Positions 48,659-56,981 of a DNA stretch of 64,000 nucleotides are shown here, one piece after another (the stretch's first letter is position 1; every line of letters starts with the position of its first letter). The DNA comes from Candidatus Nitrosoglobus terrae. GTDB taxonomy: Bacteria; Pseudomonadota; Gammaproteobacteria; Nitrosococcales; Nitrosococcaceae. The notes under the pieces were generated by a model. It did not search any database, had not been told where the DNA came from, and saw only the letters and a list, made by a program, of their open reading frames with translations. Both the position numbers and the translations under genes were made by a program. The stretch spans positions 1,437,001-1,501,000 of the forward strand of contig NZ_AP014836.1 of the NCBI RefSeq assembly GCF_002356115.1, in the 5' to 3' direction.

Positions 48659-49225
48659 CTAGATATATCGCCTAACGCGTTGGCGATAAATTACATACTC
48701 TGAGCCATAATGGCTTCCCATAAATTGCTCCTCCCGCATCACCTGCCGATTGAACAGCCAAACTCCCGCGACCAAGTAAAGCAGAAGTAACCAGTCTGGC
48801 GCTATAAGAATCTCCCCAAACAAGATAGCTGTGAAAGCCACGTATATAGGATTGCGACTATAGGCAAAAACCCCTGTCGTAATGAGCTTATTGGGATTGT
48901 CGGTATCAATTCCAACGCGGAAGCTGGTACCGAAGGACACTAAGCTCCAGACACACAATATGAGTGCTGCTACACAGAACACTACACCCATCCAAGCAAC
49001 CCTATCAAGTAGGCTGGCATCATAGCTACCCACTGTCGGCCAACGGAAGGTAGTCGCAAAGATCCGATAGAAGTAGAATACGACAAATGGAAGAATCAGG
49101 AAGTCCGATTTGTCTGTTTTACCGAACTTCATCGCCTTTGTGCCGCTTCGCGCCATTACAAGTACGCGACCTAACACGATAGTAACCAATAACACAAGCG
49201 TAGCCGCTCCGATGTACCGTTGCAT
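48659..49225 (-). CDS. Isoprenylcysteine carboxyl methyltransferase-family membrane protein (cassette gene)
   Basis: A 188-residue membrane protein with about five hydrophobic segments. The C-terminal ICMT/PEMT-type block is clear: LITTGVFAYSRNPIYVAF, then EEQFMGSHYGSEYVIYRQRVRRY, where the RNP and EE motifs bind SAM. Family members methylate lipids or small hydrophobic substrates; the substrate here is unknown. The gene looks like an integron cassette, with attC just downstream, a TTAGGC boundary-like motif upstream (49268-49276) and a composition that seems different from its neighbours. Confidence 0.8.
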   Translation of the reverse strand: MQRYIGAATLVLLVTIVLGRVLVMARSGTKAMKFGKTDKSDFLILPFVVFYFYRIFATTFRWPTVGSYDASLLDRVAWMGVVFCVAALILCVWSLVSFGTSFRVGIDTDNPNKLITTGVFAYSRNPIYVAFTAILFGEILIAPDWLLLLYLVAGVWLFNRQVMREEQFMGSHYGSEYVIYRQRVRRYI

Positions 49226-49305
49226 TCAATTTTCCCTTGGTACCCATTACCCATCGAGGCACAACTACCGCCTAATTCTTCATTTACTGATGATTATGTG
49301 ATTGG

Positions 49306-49341
49306 GGTGGCGAGAATAAAATATAGAGAATTCTCGCCACC
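49306..49341. repeat. Perfect 12-bp inverted repeat
   Basis: GGTGGCGAGAAT (49306-49317) and its exact complement (49330-49341) are separated by 12 AT-rich bases. No T-run follows on either strand. On the minus strand GTTAGGT precedes it, an R'-box-like sequence, which may be a relic of an integron boundary. Confidence 0.6.
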
Positions 49342-49419
49342 TAACACCGATATTCTATTACTCAGATCATGGGGGGAGAAAAAATGAAATTTTTCTATCC
49401 CATTTTATACTTTACTTTA

Positions 49420-49932
49420 TCAGGGAAAAGCAGGAATTGTAGGTTCAGTCCCTTGAGATTCTATCTTAATATGATCACTTTTCATTAAATCGCTTATTAT
49501 ATCCACCTTATTCTTCGGAACATCTACCATCATTAGAATTTGTCCTTCCGCTATCGCCTGCTTAAATCTTGTAATTCGTGAGTTAGGCGTATCCATACCT
49601 ATTATGGACGCTGCTAAACCCCCAACAAATACACCTGCAAGCGCGGCTACCAGCACTACCGTATTTATATCAAGGATAATCTCATGGCGTGAAAAATAGA
49701 CAGCTACAAATCCTGTCACAGCTCCAGTAACGGCTCCAATAGCCCCACCTCTAGCAAGTGCTGGAATCAAATCCCCTGTATCTATAAACCTAGCTTCTGG
49801 AAGCCCCTCCATAGGAATTCCCTCTTTAGCTACCGCATGCATATGTCGTTCTTCCACCCGAGCAAGCAGAAGCTTATCAACCACTTTTCGGGCATTTTCA
49901 ACATTAGGTATTAAAAAATAAAGCCTTCTCAT
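49420..49932 (-). CDS. DUF1269-like membrane-associated protein
   Basis: A 170-residue protein. An N-terminal ferredoxin-like domain (LYFLIPNVENARKVVDKLL) is followed by a glycine-rich hydrophobic hairpin (GGAIGAVTGAVTGFVAVY and VVLVAALAGVFVGGLAASIIG) and a C-terminal strand (GQILMMVDVPKNKVDII). This layout is that of DUF1269 and related stress-associated proteins. The function is unknown. It is a lone gene. Confidence 0.7.
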   Translation of the reverse strand: MRRLYFLIPNVENARKVVDKLLLARVEERHMHAVAKEGIPMEGLPEARFIDTGDLIPALARGGAIGAVTGAVTGFVAVYFSRHEIILDINTVVLVAALAGVFVGGLAASIIGMDTPNSRITRFKQAIAEGQILMMVDVPKNKVDIISDLMKSDHIKIESQGTEPTIPAFP

Positions 49933-50052
49933 GTCTACTTCCCTCCTGCTATGTCTGCGTATCAGACTTTAAGCTCTTTAGGTATAGTAGAAAAACTTCT
50001 TGGTTTCAACTCTTTTTTAAAAAATATTTTAAGCTAATAAATTATAACCAAA

Positions 50053-50766
50053 CTACGCCTGCTGAATAATACGAATAGCCTCATCTACTGTATCGGCATG
50101 ATGGATAAGATTCACATCCCTTGGGCTTATAACCCTCGCTTCTACCATCGTTTCTTGAATAAAATATTGTAGATGTCCCCAAAATTCCCCGCCCATCATA
50201 ATAATGGGAAAACGTTCTAGTTTTCCGGTCTGTATTAAGGTAAGCACCTCAAAAGCCTCATCAAGAGTACCAAAACCACCAGGCATAATCACAAAAGCCG
50301 AAGAGTGTTTCACTAGCATGACCTTGCGCACGAAAAAATGCTCAAATTCAATAAATTTATCAAGGTAGGCATTGGGGCTTTGCTCATGAGGAAGTTTAAT
50401 GCTACAGCCTAAACTCAAACCACCAGCTTCTTTAGCACCACGATTGGCGGCCTCCATTATCCCAGGTCCACCGCCCGTTATCACTGCATAGCCTGCTTTT
50501 GCTAATGCACTACCTAGCTCTCTAGAAAGCCGATAATAACAATGATCCGATGAAAATCGGGCAGAACCAAACACGGTAACGCAAGGGAGCTTTACATCAA
50601 AGCTCTCAAAACTCTCAAATCCCTGCAGAAACTCTAAAAAAAAGTTAACAGCGCTTTCTAAATCCAATTCACGACTCTGTCTGCCACATAAAAATGTCTT
50701 CTCTGCTCCTTCTATTTTCCCAAGAAGAGAATAGCGACGTAAGGTATTTATGGTTTCATTATTCAT
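50053..50766 (-). CDS. LOG-family protein (nucleotide 5'-monophosphate phosphoribohydrolase-like)
   Basis: A 237-residue Rossmann-fold protein with GGGPGIMEAANRGAKEAGG and the signature PGGFGTLDE, which carry the catalytic Arg and Glu region of the LOG (YgdH/Lonely guy) family. Family members remove ribose 5-phosphate from nucleotides such as AMP or cytokinin nucleotides. The physiological substrate in bacteria is often unclear. Confidence 0.85.
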   Translation of the reverse strand: MNNETINTLRRYSLLGKIEGAEKTFLCGRQSRELDLESAVNFFLEFLQGFESFESFDVKLPCVTVFGSARFSSDHCYYRLSRELGSALAKAGYAVITGGGPGIMEAANRGAKEAGGLSLGCSIKLPHEQSPNAYLDKFIEFEHFFVRKVMLVKHSSAFVIMPGGFGTLDEAFEVLTLIQTGKLERFPIIMMGGEFWGHLQYFIQETMVEARVISPRDVNLIHHADTVDEAIRIIQQA

Positions 50767-51060
50767 TTTAAGGGATACCTATTTAATTAAAAGCCTAATT
50801 TTCGCTAATACTTTGGCATCCCCATGCCGTAAAATGATGGAGATTCCCACTTCACAGAGAAGAACGCCGCCGTTAACAACCTATCATCCGCCCTTATGCT
50901 TCATGCATCATTACATTGCGCATCGTTGCTAGAGATCGTCGTAGGCTCTGCACTTCTTCATAGCAAATTAGCTTATTTGTGCGCCTTGTTTCCTCTCCCT
51001 AAAGAAGAAATTTTACGATACATTAGATAAACACTAATATCCATTGGAGATTACTGGTTA

Positions 51061-51501
51061 ATGAGTAATAAAACACTAGGCTATGTATTAGTAGTCTTAC
51101 AGATTTTAGGAATTATTTTATGCAGCCTTCCTTTTAATAACACCAAGGCATTTACATGGGGGTTATTTTTATTTGCTATGGGTATAGGTGCCGGTTTAGT
51201 TACGATTTACTTTAATCATCCCAGTAATTTTAGCATCTATCCTGAACCAAAAAATAATGCCACCCTTATTACCCGTGGCCCTTATAAGTACATTCGCCAC
51301 CCCATGTATACCAGCCTATTTATAACAATGCTGGGTATTACTATCTATAATTTTCATTACCTAAATTTCATTGGCTTGATAACCCTAACTATGGTCTTAA
51401 TCATTAAAGCTAATGTTGAAGAGTCTTCGCTAAAGAAGCATTTTCCCACTTATGTTGGCTATATGGCTAAGACTAAAAGATTTATTCCCTTTATTTTCTA
51501 G
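51061..51501 (+). CDS. Isoprenylcysteine carboxyl methyltransferase-family membrane protein
   Basis: A 146-residue membrane protein with four hydrophobic segments and the ICMT block LITRGPYKYIRHPMYTSLF, then EESSLKKHFPTYVGYMAKTKRFIP. It shares the family, though not close sequence, with the cassette gene at 48659-49225. The substrate is unknown. Its 294-base upstream spacer shows nothing recognisable. Confidence 0.8.
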   Translation: MSNKTLGYVLVVLQILGIILCSLPFNNTKAFTWGLFLFAMGIGAGLVTIYFNHPSNFSIYPEPKNNATLITRGPYKYIRHPMYTSLFITMLGITIYNFHYLNFIGLITLTMVLIIKANVEESSLKKHFPTYVGYMAKTKRFIPFIF

Positions 51502-51546
51502 CGACCTCGCTGAAAGCATGAATAACAAAGCTCTGATAGCATTATT

Positions 51547-52533
51547 TTATGGCAAAGGCTTCGCGATGCGGTTGGATAGCTGAAGCAGATCCAAAATAGG
51601 GCCTGTCGGGACAATCCCATTAGGATTGATGCTATGATGACTGCGATAATAATGCTGCTTTATATGGTCAAAATTGATCGTCTTAGCCACCTCTGGCCAT
51701 TGGTAAAGTTCCTGAGTATAAGCCCATAGATTCTTGTAATCTGCAAGACGCTTCAAGTTACACTTAAAATGGCCATAGTAAACAGAATCGAAGCGAATCA
51801 AGGTAGTAAATAAGCGCCAATCAGATTCGGTAATTCGATTACCCAATAAATAAGGCTGCTGCCCAAGTTTAACTTCTAAATTATCAAGATATGAAAACAA
51901 TTTACTGACCTCTTGCTCATATACCGCTTGGGAAGTGGCAAAACCTGTCTTATAAACCCCGTTATTGATTGCATCGTAAATTTCAGCATTAATAGTATCA
52001 ATCTGAGGCAATAACGATCTAGGCGCATAATCTCCCTCTTTGGCACCCAAGGTGTTAAAGGCCGAATTAAACATACGGATAATCTCAGCTGACTCATTGT
52101 TTACAATCATACTGCGATCCAAATCCCATAACACAGGCACCGTCACGCGCCCACTATAAGCGGGCTGAGCCCGTAGGTAGACCTCATATAAATAATTTGC
52201 TTGGCTTACGGGATCGGCAACTACATTCGGCCAAGACTCAAAGGTCCAGCCATGCTCCCCCATATAAGGATTAACAACGGATACACTGATAATGTCTTCC
52301 AGACCTTTTAGCGCCCGAAAAATTAATGCCCGGTTAGCCCATGGGCAGGCCAGAGATACATAAAGGTGATAACGTCCAGCTTCGGATTTAAATCCGGCCT
52401 CACCACTTGGGCCAACATTCCCATCTGGTGTGATCCAGTTACGGAATTGCGCCTCACTGCGAATAAAGCGCCCGCCTGTACTGGCTGTGTCATACCACTG
52501 ATTGTGCCATTCTCCATCTATCAACAGTCCCAT
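51547..52533 (-). CDS. yqjG: Glutathionyl-hydroquinone reductase (YqjG/Xi-class GST)
   Basis: A 328-residue Xi-class glutathione transferase with the catalytic Cys in SLACPWANR and the family words VVNPYMGEHGWTF and ESAEIIRMFN. A helical C-terminal domain contains YLLGNRITESDWRLFTTLIRFD. It reduces glutathionyl-hydroquinones, which serves quinone detoxification. A hexamer repeat lies 17 bases upstream of its start, between it and the divergent DCC gene. Confidence 0.9.
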   Translation of the reverse strand: MGLLIDGEWHNQWYDTASTGGRFIRSEAQFRNWITPDGNVGPSGEAGFKSEAGRYHLYVSLACPWANRALIFRALKGLEDIISVSVVNPYMGEHGWTFESWPNVVADPVSQANYLYEVYLRAQPAYSGRVTVPVLWDLDRSMIVNNESAEIIRMFNSAFNTLGAKEGDYAPRSLLPQIDTINAEIYDAINNGVYKTGFATSQAVYEQEVSKLFSYLDNLEVKLGQQPYLLGNRITESDWRLFTTLIRFDSVYYGHFKCNLKRLADYKNLWAYTQELYQWPEVAKTINFDHIKQHYYRSHHSINPNGIVPTGPILDLLQLSNRIAKPLP

Positions 52534-52550
52534 AATGATTTTTTCCCATT

Positions 52551-52586
52551 CATACTCATACTCATACTCATACTCATACTCATACT
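52551..52586. repeat. Microsatellite: six tandem CATACT units
   Basis: Exactly six perfect copies of the hexamer CATACT in the 94-base spacer between divergent genes (yqjG and the DCC gene). The copy number can change by slipped-strand mispairing and would shift promoter spacing. Confidence 0.9.
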
Positions 52587-52627
52587 AGAATTAAGATACT
52601 TTAATTATATGTTAGGAGAATAGCATC

Positions 52628-53005
52628 ATGGAAGCCAATGACAAAAAACCCATCAAAGTCTACTACAACAGCGCCTGCCCCCTATGTCGCGCTGGGATAA
52701 ATCGCCAAAAAACTAAAATGGCTGACTGCCAAGTGGACTGGAATGATGTCCATACCCAAACCGGTATTCATCGTGAAGTCTCGCCTGATCTGGAATTTGT
52801 GCGCAAAAAAATTCATGCTATTAATGAAAAGGGGGAGATAAAAATAGGTATTGAGGCTTTTGAAGTTATTTGGAAAAACTCACCTAATGAACGCTGGAAA
52901 GCTAAATTAATATCCCTTCCAGGGATAAAGCCAATGTTAATTTTACTGTATGATATTTTTGCAGGGCTTTTATATAAATGGAATCGATGGAAGCGCCATT
53001 GGTGA
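52628..53005 (+). CDS. DCC-family thiol-disulfide oxidoreductase-like protein (DUF393)
   Basis: A 125-residue protein with the DCC signature: KVYYNSACPLCRAG, where the CPLC pair is the presumed redox centre, then a central WNDVH and an AFEVIWKNSP block. DUF393 proteins are thioredoxin-like. The substrate is unknown. It is divergent from yqjG and both relate to thiol/quinone redox chemistry. GGAG-like AGGAGA lies before the start. Confidence 0.85.
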   Translation: MEANDKKPIKVYYNSACPLCRAGINRQKTKMADCQVDWNDVHTQTGIHREVSPDLEFVRKKIHAINEKGEIKIGIEAFEVIWKNSPNERWKAKLISLPGIKPMLILLYDIFAGLLYKWNRWKRHW

Positions 53006-53075
53006 TCGTTTAAACATTTTTTCACTTTAATAGAATGATTGCAGAATCAACCTTATTTGAGCGAAATATCTAACC

Positions 53076-53888
53076 TTAAATAAAATAAACCGCCTTAGTG
53101 AACATAATAAGCGCAATTCCCCAAGCTAAAATTGCAAAACTGCGCTGTAGTCTGGTTTCATCAAAGTGATATGCATATCGTCGGCCGATCAATGTGCCGG
53201 TTACTGTTCCAGTACTAAAAGGTAAGGCAAGCGACCAATTCATATACCCCATAGAAGTTGCTGAAATAACACCAATAGTAGAAATGAGTGCCGTGATGGC
53301 CAGTGAGGTAGCTATTACCGCTTGGATGGGTAGATCAGATACTTTTCTAAGTGCAGGAATTGTAATAAATCCGCCGCCCACGCCAAGTAGCCCAGATAAA
53401 AATCCAGTTATTATTCCTGAAAATATCAATCCTCTAGCACATGGGATCGTCCATATCAGGTGGCCACTTTCCAAGCTAAAATGACAAGGAGGGCAAAAAT
53501 CTTTACTCAACGGCGCGGCTAAATAACTGCTTCGGTGGTACATGTACCAAGCGGCAATAACCAATACGCCCGAAAATAATGCCATTAATAAGGGATCAGG
53601 CAACCGGTGAGCCACCCAGATTCCGGTAGGAGTCAGCAATATACTAATGATTGTAATAAGGCCAGCCGCTCGATAACGAACAATGCCTTGTCTCAGAGCC
53701 GTAGATACGGCAACGGATGCAGAGATAGCGATTGAAAATAGAGCTACTGGGCCAGCTTCTGCAACTGTTATATGCAAGCTAAAGATCAATAAAGGGATAG
53801 CAATAATAGACCCTCCAGCACCCGTCAATCCTAGAATAAAGCCCGCTATAATTCCTGGAAAAAAACTAAGTAGTTGCTGAATTTCCAT
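53076..53888 (-). CDS. TauE/SafE-family sulfite/sulfur anion exporter
   Basis: A polytopic membrane protein of about 270 residues with eight hydrophobic segments and two family repeats, each with a Gly-rich turn: GFILGLTGAGGSIIAIPLL and GFLSGLLGVGGGFITIPAL. TauE/SafE members export sulfite or related sulfur anions. The gene is next to the BigR-type regulator and in such operons removes the oxidised product. ATG at 53888 is used; an upstream ATG at 53909 would add seven residues. Confidence 0.88.
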   Translation of the reverse strand: MEIQQLLSFFPGIIAGFILGLTGAGGSIIAIPLLIFSLHITVAEAGPVALFSIAISASVAVSTALRQGIVRYRAAGLITIISILLTPTGIWVAHRLPDPLLMALFSGVLVIAAWYMYHRSSYLAAPLSKDFCPPCHFSLESGHLIWTIPCARGLIFSGIITGFLSGLLGVGGGFITIPALRKVSDLPIQAVIATSLAITALISTIGVISATSMGYMNWSLALPFSTGTVTGTLIGRRYAYHFDETRLQRSFAILAWGIALIMFTKAVYFI

Positions 53889-53984
53889 AATCCACTTCTT
53901 TTCCCTCATGGAATCCGTTGATTATTCGCGCCCTTTTAATATAGCTAAAAGATTAATCTACCCAAATAGCATTCATAAGCACTT

Positions 53985-54314
53985 TTAACTATCTCGACAA
54001 TACAGCTCAAACAAAGTATGAATAACTTGTAACGCTTCTGGACTGGCAATACTGTAATAAATATATTTTCCCTGACGCTCGGTTGATACGAATTTTTCCT
54101 CCCGCAGCACTGTTAGCTGTTGTGATAGGGTTGGCTGTCGGATACTAAGCAACCGCTCCAGTTCGCCAACGCTGCTCCTTCCTTGAATAAGCTGACATAA
54201 AATCAATAACCGATCTTCATTGGCCAAAATTTTCAGCATGGCGCAGGCTCTAGCAGCAGAGACCTTTTTTTTCATCATGACTGACACATTCGAGCGCACG
54301 GATGCATTTATCAT
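53985..54314 (-). CDS. bigR: BigR/SqrR-type ArsR-family redox regulator
   Basis: A winged-helix repressor of about 109 residues: ILANEDRLLILCQLIQGRSSVGELE, then the recognition helix RQPTLSQQLTVLREE and the wing STERQGKYIYYSI. Cys in LLILCQL and Cys in ELYCRDS match the two redox cysteines of BigR/SqrR, which form a disulfide or polysulfide bridge and release DNA when sulfide is present. Neighbours are the exporter, YeeE/YedE genes and MBL protein typical of the bigR operon. Start choice is uncertain (TTG 54332, ATG 54314 or 54278). Confidence 0.85.
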   Translation of the reverse strand: MINASVRSNVSVMMKKKVSAARACAMLKILANEDRLLILCQLIQGRSSVGELERLLSIRQPTLSQQLTVLREEKFVSTERQGKYIYYSIASPEALQVIHTLFELYCRDS

Positions 54315-54365
54315 TTCCTGCTGATATATCAAACCAATTTCATCTCTATCCTGTAATTTATACGG

Positions 54366-54818
54366 TCAGTGATCCACATTTGCGTTTAGGTTTTTCCTGG
54401 CAAAACGACACCTTTCCAGCCAATCAAAAATCAGCATACCCAACAACATGGAAACAACAAATAGGATTGCTCCGAAATATCCTGATGCCGCCAGAATCAA
54501 TCCAGGCCCAGGACAAATACCCGCTATTCCCCAACCTAGACCAAATAACAAACTCCCCAATATTAAACGTCTATCTAGCGCGCGAGTTTCAGGTAGCTGA
54601 ATGGGAAATAGCAGCAGTGTTTGGCCATAACGCTTTGCAAATCTAAACGCAAAAAACGCAACACTTATAGCCCCTACCATAACGAGCACTAAAGAAGGAT
54701 CCCATCGACCCGTAATATCTAAAAAGGCTAATACTTTTGCAGGATTGATCATCCCAGATAATATCAGCCCTATCCCAAAAATAAGCCCAGAGAATAATGC
54801 AGCCAGATAGATAAGCAT
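54366..54818 (-). CDS. YeeE/YedE-family half-transporter, second subunit (PmpB-like)
   Basis: A 150-residue membrane protein with four hydrophobic segments and the family words GLILSGMINPAKVLAFLDI and GWGIAGICPGPGLI, where the Cys is conserved. In the YeeE/YedE group two halves form a channel-like transporter for thiosulfate or other sulfur species. It follows the first half after 34 bases. Confidence 0.85.
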   Translation of the reverse strand: MLIYLAALFSGLIFGIGLILSGMINPAKVLAFLDITGRWDPSLVLVMVGAISVAFFAFRFAKRYGQTLLLFPIQLPETRALDRRLILGSLLFGLGWGIAGICPGPGLILAASGYFGAILFVVSMLLGMLIFDWLERCRFARKNLNANVDH

Positions 54819-54852
54819 ATAGCCATCTCTCTAAATAGTAGTTTATGTAGTT

Positions 54853-55281
54853 TTAACTTAAGCTATAGCGGATAAAATAGACCGCCGCCATTCCCATCGT
54901 TATAAATAAAACAGTAGCTACTACTGAGCGCAGCGACAAGCGGGACAAACCACACACCCCGTGACCACTGGTACAGCCCGAACCATAACGAGTACCCAGC
55001 CCAACTGCTAGCCCAGCTAACACCAGTGCCCCATAATTAGTTTCAATACGCACCAGAGGTAATTCCCCAAATCCACGCCATAACCATGGAGCGAGCAATA
55101 GCCCACTGACGAAAGCAGCCCGCCACGCAAAATCGCCTTTACGTAGCTCAATTAACCCACCGACAATGCCAGAAATACCCGCAATCCGACCTGCAACGAT
55201 CAGTAACAAAGCGATGGCTAGACCTATAATCATACCGCCTGTCAACGCGCTGATGGGGGTAAATGATTGCCAATCAATCAT
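54853..55281 (-). CDS. YeeE/YedE-family half-transporter, first subunit (PmpA-like)
   Basis: A 142-residue membrane protein with GMIIGLAIALLLIVAGRIAGISG and the signature GLGTRYGSGCTSGHGVCGLSRLS, whose Cys residues are thought to guide sulfur species through the pore. It is the first gene of a minus-strand run (PmpA, PmpB, BigR, TauE) and is divergent from the MBL gene across a 97-base control region. Confidence 0.87.
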   Translation of the reverse strand: MIDWQSFTPISALTGGMIIGLAIALLLIVAGRIAGISGIVGGLIELRKGDFAWRAAFVSGLLLAPWLWRGFGELPLVRIETNYGALVLAGLAVGLGTRYGSGCTSGHGVCGLSRLSLRSVVATVLFITMGMAAVYFIRYSLS

Positions 55282-55293
55282 AAATTTTCCTCA

Positions 55294-55344
55294 TTGACAT
55301 CAATATTATGTTAATACAATATATATTTTTATTATATATATATT
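55294..55344. promoter_or_regulatory. Divergent control region with AT-rich palindrome, probable BigR operator
   Basis: TTGACA (55294-55299) is followed after 15 bases by TACAAT. Overlapping the start region is AATATATAT / ATATATATT (55318-55326 and 55336-55344), an AT-rich palindrome of the kind bound by BigR-type repressors. Placement between the two transcription units supports joint control. Confidence 0.55.
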
Positions 55345-55378
55345 AGTATAATAAATATAAACAATAAGAGAATCGATT

Positions 55379-56242
55379 ATGCAGCCCGAAATCCAAGCTT
55401 TTTTTGATCCCACTACCCGCACAATTAGTTACGTTGTTTATGATAAACCAAGCGGACATTGCGCCATTATTGACCCCGTACTTGATTACGATCCTAAGTC
55501 AGGTAGGACAAAAAATCTTTCTGCTGATGTTCTGATTCGATTTATCAAATCAAAAAATCTGACTGTTGACTGGATACTGGAAACTCACGCTCACGCTGAT
55601 CACCTCTCTTCCATGCATTACCTTAAATCAACGCTGGGTGGAAAAACGGCAATTGGTAGCCGCATTCCCATCGTTCAGCAGGTTTTCAAGCAATTATTCA
55701 ATCTAGGTGCGGATTTCCAACCTGATGGATCTCAATTTGATCACTTATTTGATGACGGTGATACCTTTGAAGTAGGACAACTACAAGGAAAGGCAATATT
55801 TGTTCCTGGCCATACACCAGCCGATCTTGCTTATCAATTCGCTGATACAATTTTTATCGGTGACACCACGTTTATGCCGGATGTAGGGACAGCTCGCGCT
55901 GATTTCCCCGGCGGAAATGCCCAGCAGCTCTATCGTTCCATTCGCAAGCTGCTGGACAATCATCCTGCGGAAACTCGTCTATTTATGTGCCATGACTATC
56001 CACCCAACAATCGCCCAGTTCAATGGGAAAGCACCGTTGCTGACGAGCGCACATACAATATCCATGTGCACGATGGAATTAGCGAGGATGAATTTGTAGC
56101 GACGCGTACCGCTCGCGATGCTACCCTTGAGGCTCCGGTACTTATTCTGCCCTCAATACAGCTTAATGTGCGTGCTGGGCAGATGCCTCCTCCAGAAAAC
56201 AATGGCACTGCCTATTTTAAAGTCCCGATCAATATGCTTTAG
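55379..56242 (+). CDS. blh: Metallo-beta-lactamase-fold persulfide dioxygenase-like protein (Blh)
   Basis: A 287-residue MBL-fold protein. Metal ligands are in THAHADHLSS, VPGHTP and IGDTTF, with the CHDYPP ligand near residue 207. FADFPGG-type ARADFPGG fits ETHE1/Blh sulfur dioxygenases, which oxidise glutathione persulfide to sulfite with a single iron. In the bigR operons of Agrobacterium and Xylella the same protein works with the exporter. It is divergent from the YeeE/YedE genes. Confidence 0.88.
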   Translation: MQPEIQAFFDPTTRTISYVVYDKPSGHCAIIDPVLDYDPKSGRTKNLSADVLIRFIKSKNLTVDWILETHAHADHLSSMHYLKSTLGGKTAIGSRIPIVQQVFKQLFNLGADFQPDGSQFDHLFDDGDTFEVGQLQGKAIFVPGHTPADLAYQFADTIFIGDTTFMPDVGTARADFPGGNAQQLYRSIRKLLDNHPAETRLFMCHDYPPNNRPVQWESTVADERTYNIHVHDGISEDEFVATRTARDATLEAPVLILPSIQLNVRAGQMPPPENNGTAYFKVPINML

Positions 56243-56322
56243 GCCAGCTTTGAATGTCGCTCTGTTTAGGGTATGCAATACAATTGACTGGGAAATTTTC
56301 TTAGAATAGTCGGCAGTGATTC

Positions 56323-56961
56323 CTAGATATTTTTTCCCACAAATGGATTAGATCTTTGCTCTTCTTCAAAAGTAGACATAGACCCATGACCCGGAATAAA
56401 TTGAACTTCATCACCTAGGGGAAATAGGCGCTCACGAATGGATTGTACAAGCGTATCATAATCACCACGAGGAAAATCGGTGCGACCAATCGCACCCTTA
56501 AATAGTACATCTCCCACTAACGCTAAACTACTATCAGGATGAAAAAAGACCACATGGCCAGGGGTATGGCCTGGGCAGTGATAGACATCAAGAATCACAT
56601 GGCCAAACGAAACAGTACTACCTTGCTCTAACCACCGATCAGGCGTAAAGGATTCAGCCGGAGGAAAGCTAAACATTTCACTCTGAAATGGGAGTAAATC
56701 GAGCCAAAATTTATCCTCTATTTGTGGTCCCTCAATAGGTACACCTAGTTGGCGAGCGAGCTTATAGGCACCCCCTGCATGATCAATATGTCCATGGGTT
56801 AGTAAAACCTTTTCTATCTGTATCCCATTAGACTCAACTTTGCTTAAAATTTTCCCTACATCACCTCCTGGATCTACGACCGCTGCCCTACCAGTTTCTT
56901 CGCAGATTAAGAGCGTGCAATTTTGCATAAATTTAGTGACTGGTAGGATCTCAAATTTCAT
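56323..56961 (-). CDS. gloC: Type II glyoxalase GloC (YcbL-like MBL hydrolase)
   Basis: A 212-residue MBL-fold hydrolase close to E. coli YcbL/GloC. Metal-binding motifs are THGHIDHAGG, CPGHTPGH, GDVLFKGAIGRTDFPRGD and the C-terminal GHG. It would hydrolyse S-lactoylglutathione or similar thioesters. It lacks the C-terminal domain of GloB. It converges with the Blh gene. Confidence 0.88.
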   Translation of the reverse strand: MKFEILPVTKFMQNCTLLICEETGRAAVVDPGGDVGKILSKVESNGIQIEKVLLTHGHIDHAGGAYKLARQLGVPIEGPQIEDKFWLDLLPFQSEMFSFPPAESFTPDRWLEQGSTVSFGHVILDVYHCPGHTPGHVVFFHPDSSLALVGDVLFKGAIGRTDFPRGDYDTLVQSIRERLFPLGDEVQFIPGHGSMSTFEEEQRSNPFVGKNI

Positions 56962-56981
56962 ATACGGCCTATTAAAGCGTA

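Noticed and set aside
48660-48690. Second attC R box at GCCTAACGCGTTGGCG
   Set aside because: It lies inside the coding end of the ICMT gene and lacks L boxes; the full attC is just downstream.
52551-52586. Possible CRISPR or iteron array
   Set aside because: Units are six bases and contiguous, without spacers; it is a simple microsatellite.
52366-52623. ORF with a Leu-Ile repeat near its C-terminus
   Set aside because: The repeat is the CATACT microsatellite read in frame, and the ORF lies mostly antisense to yqjG.
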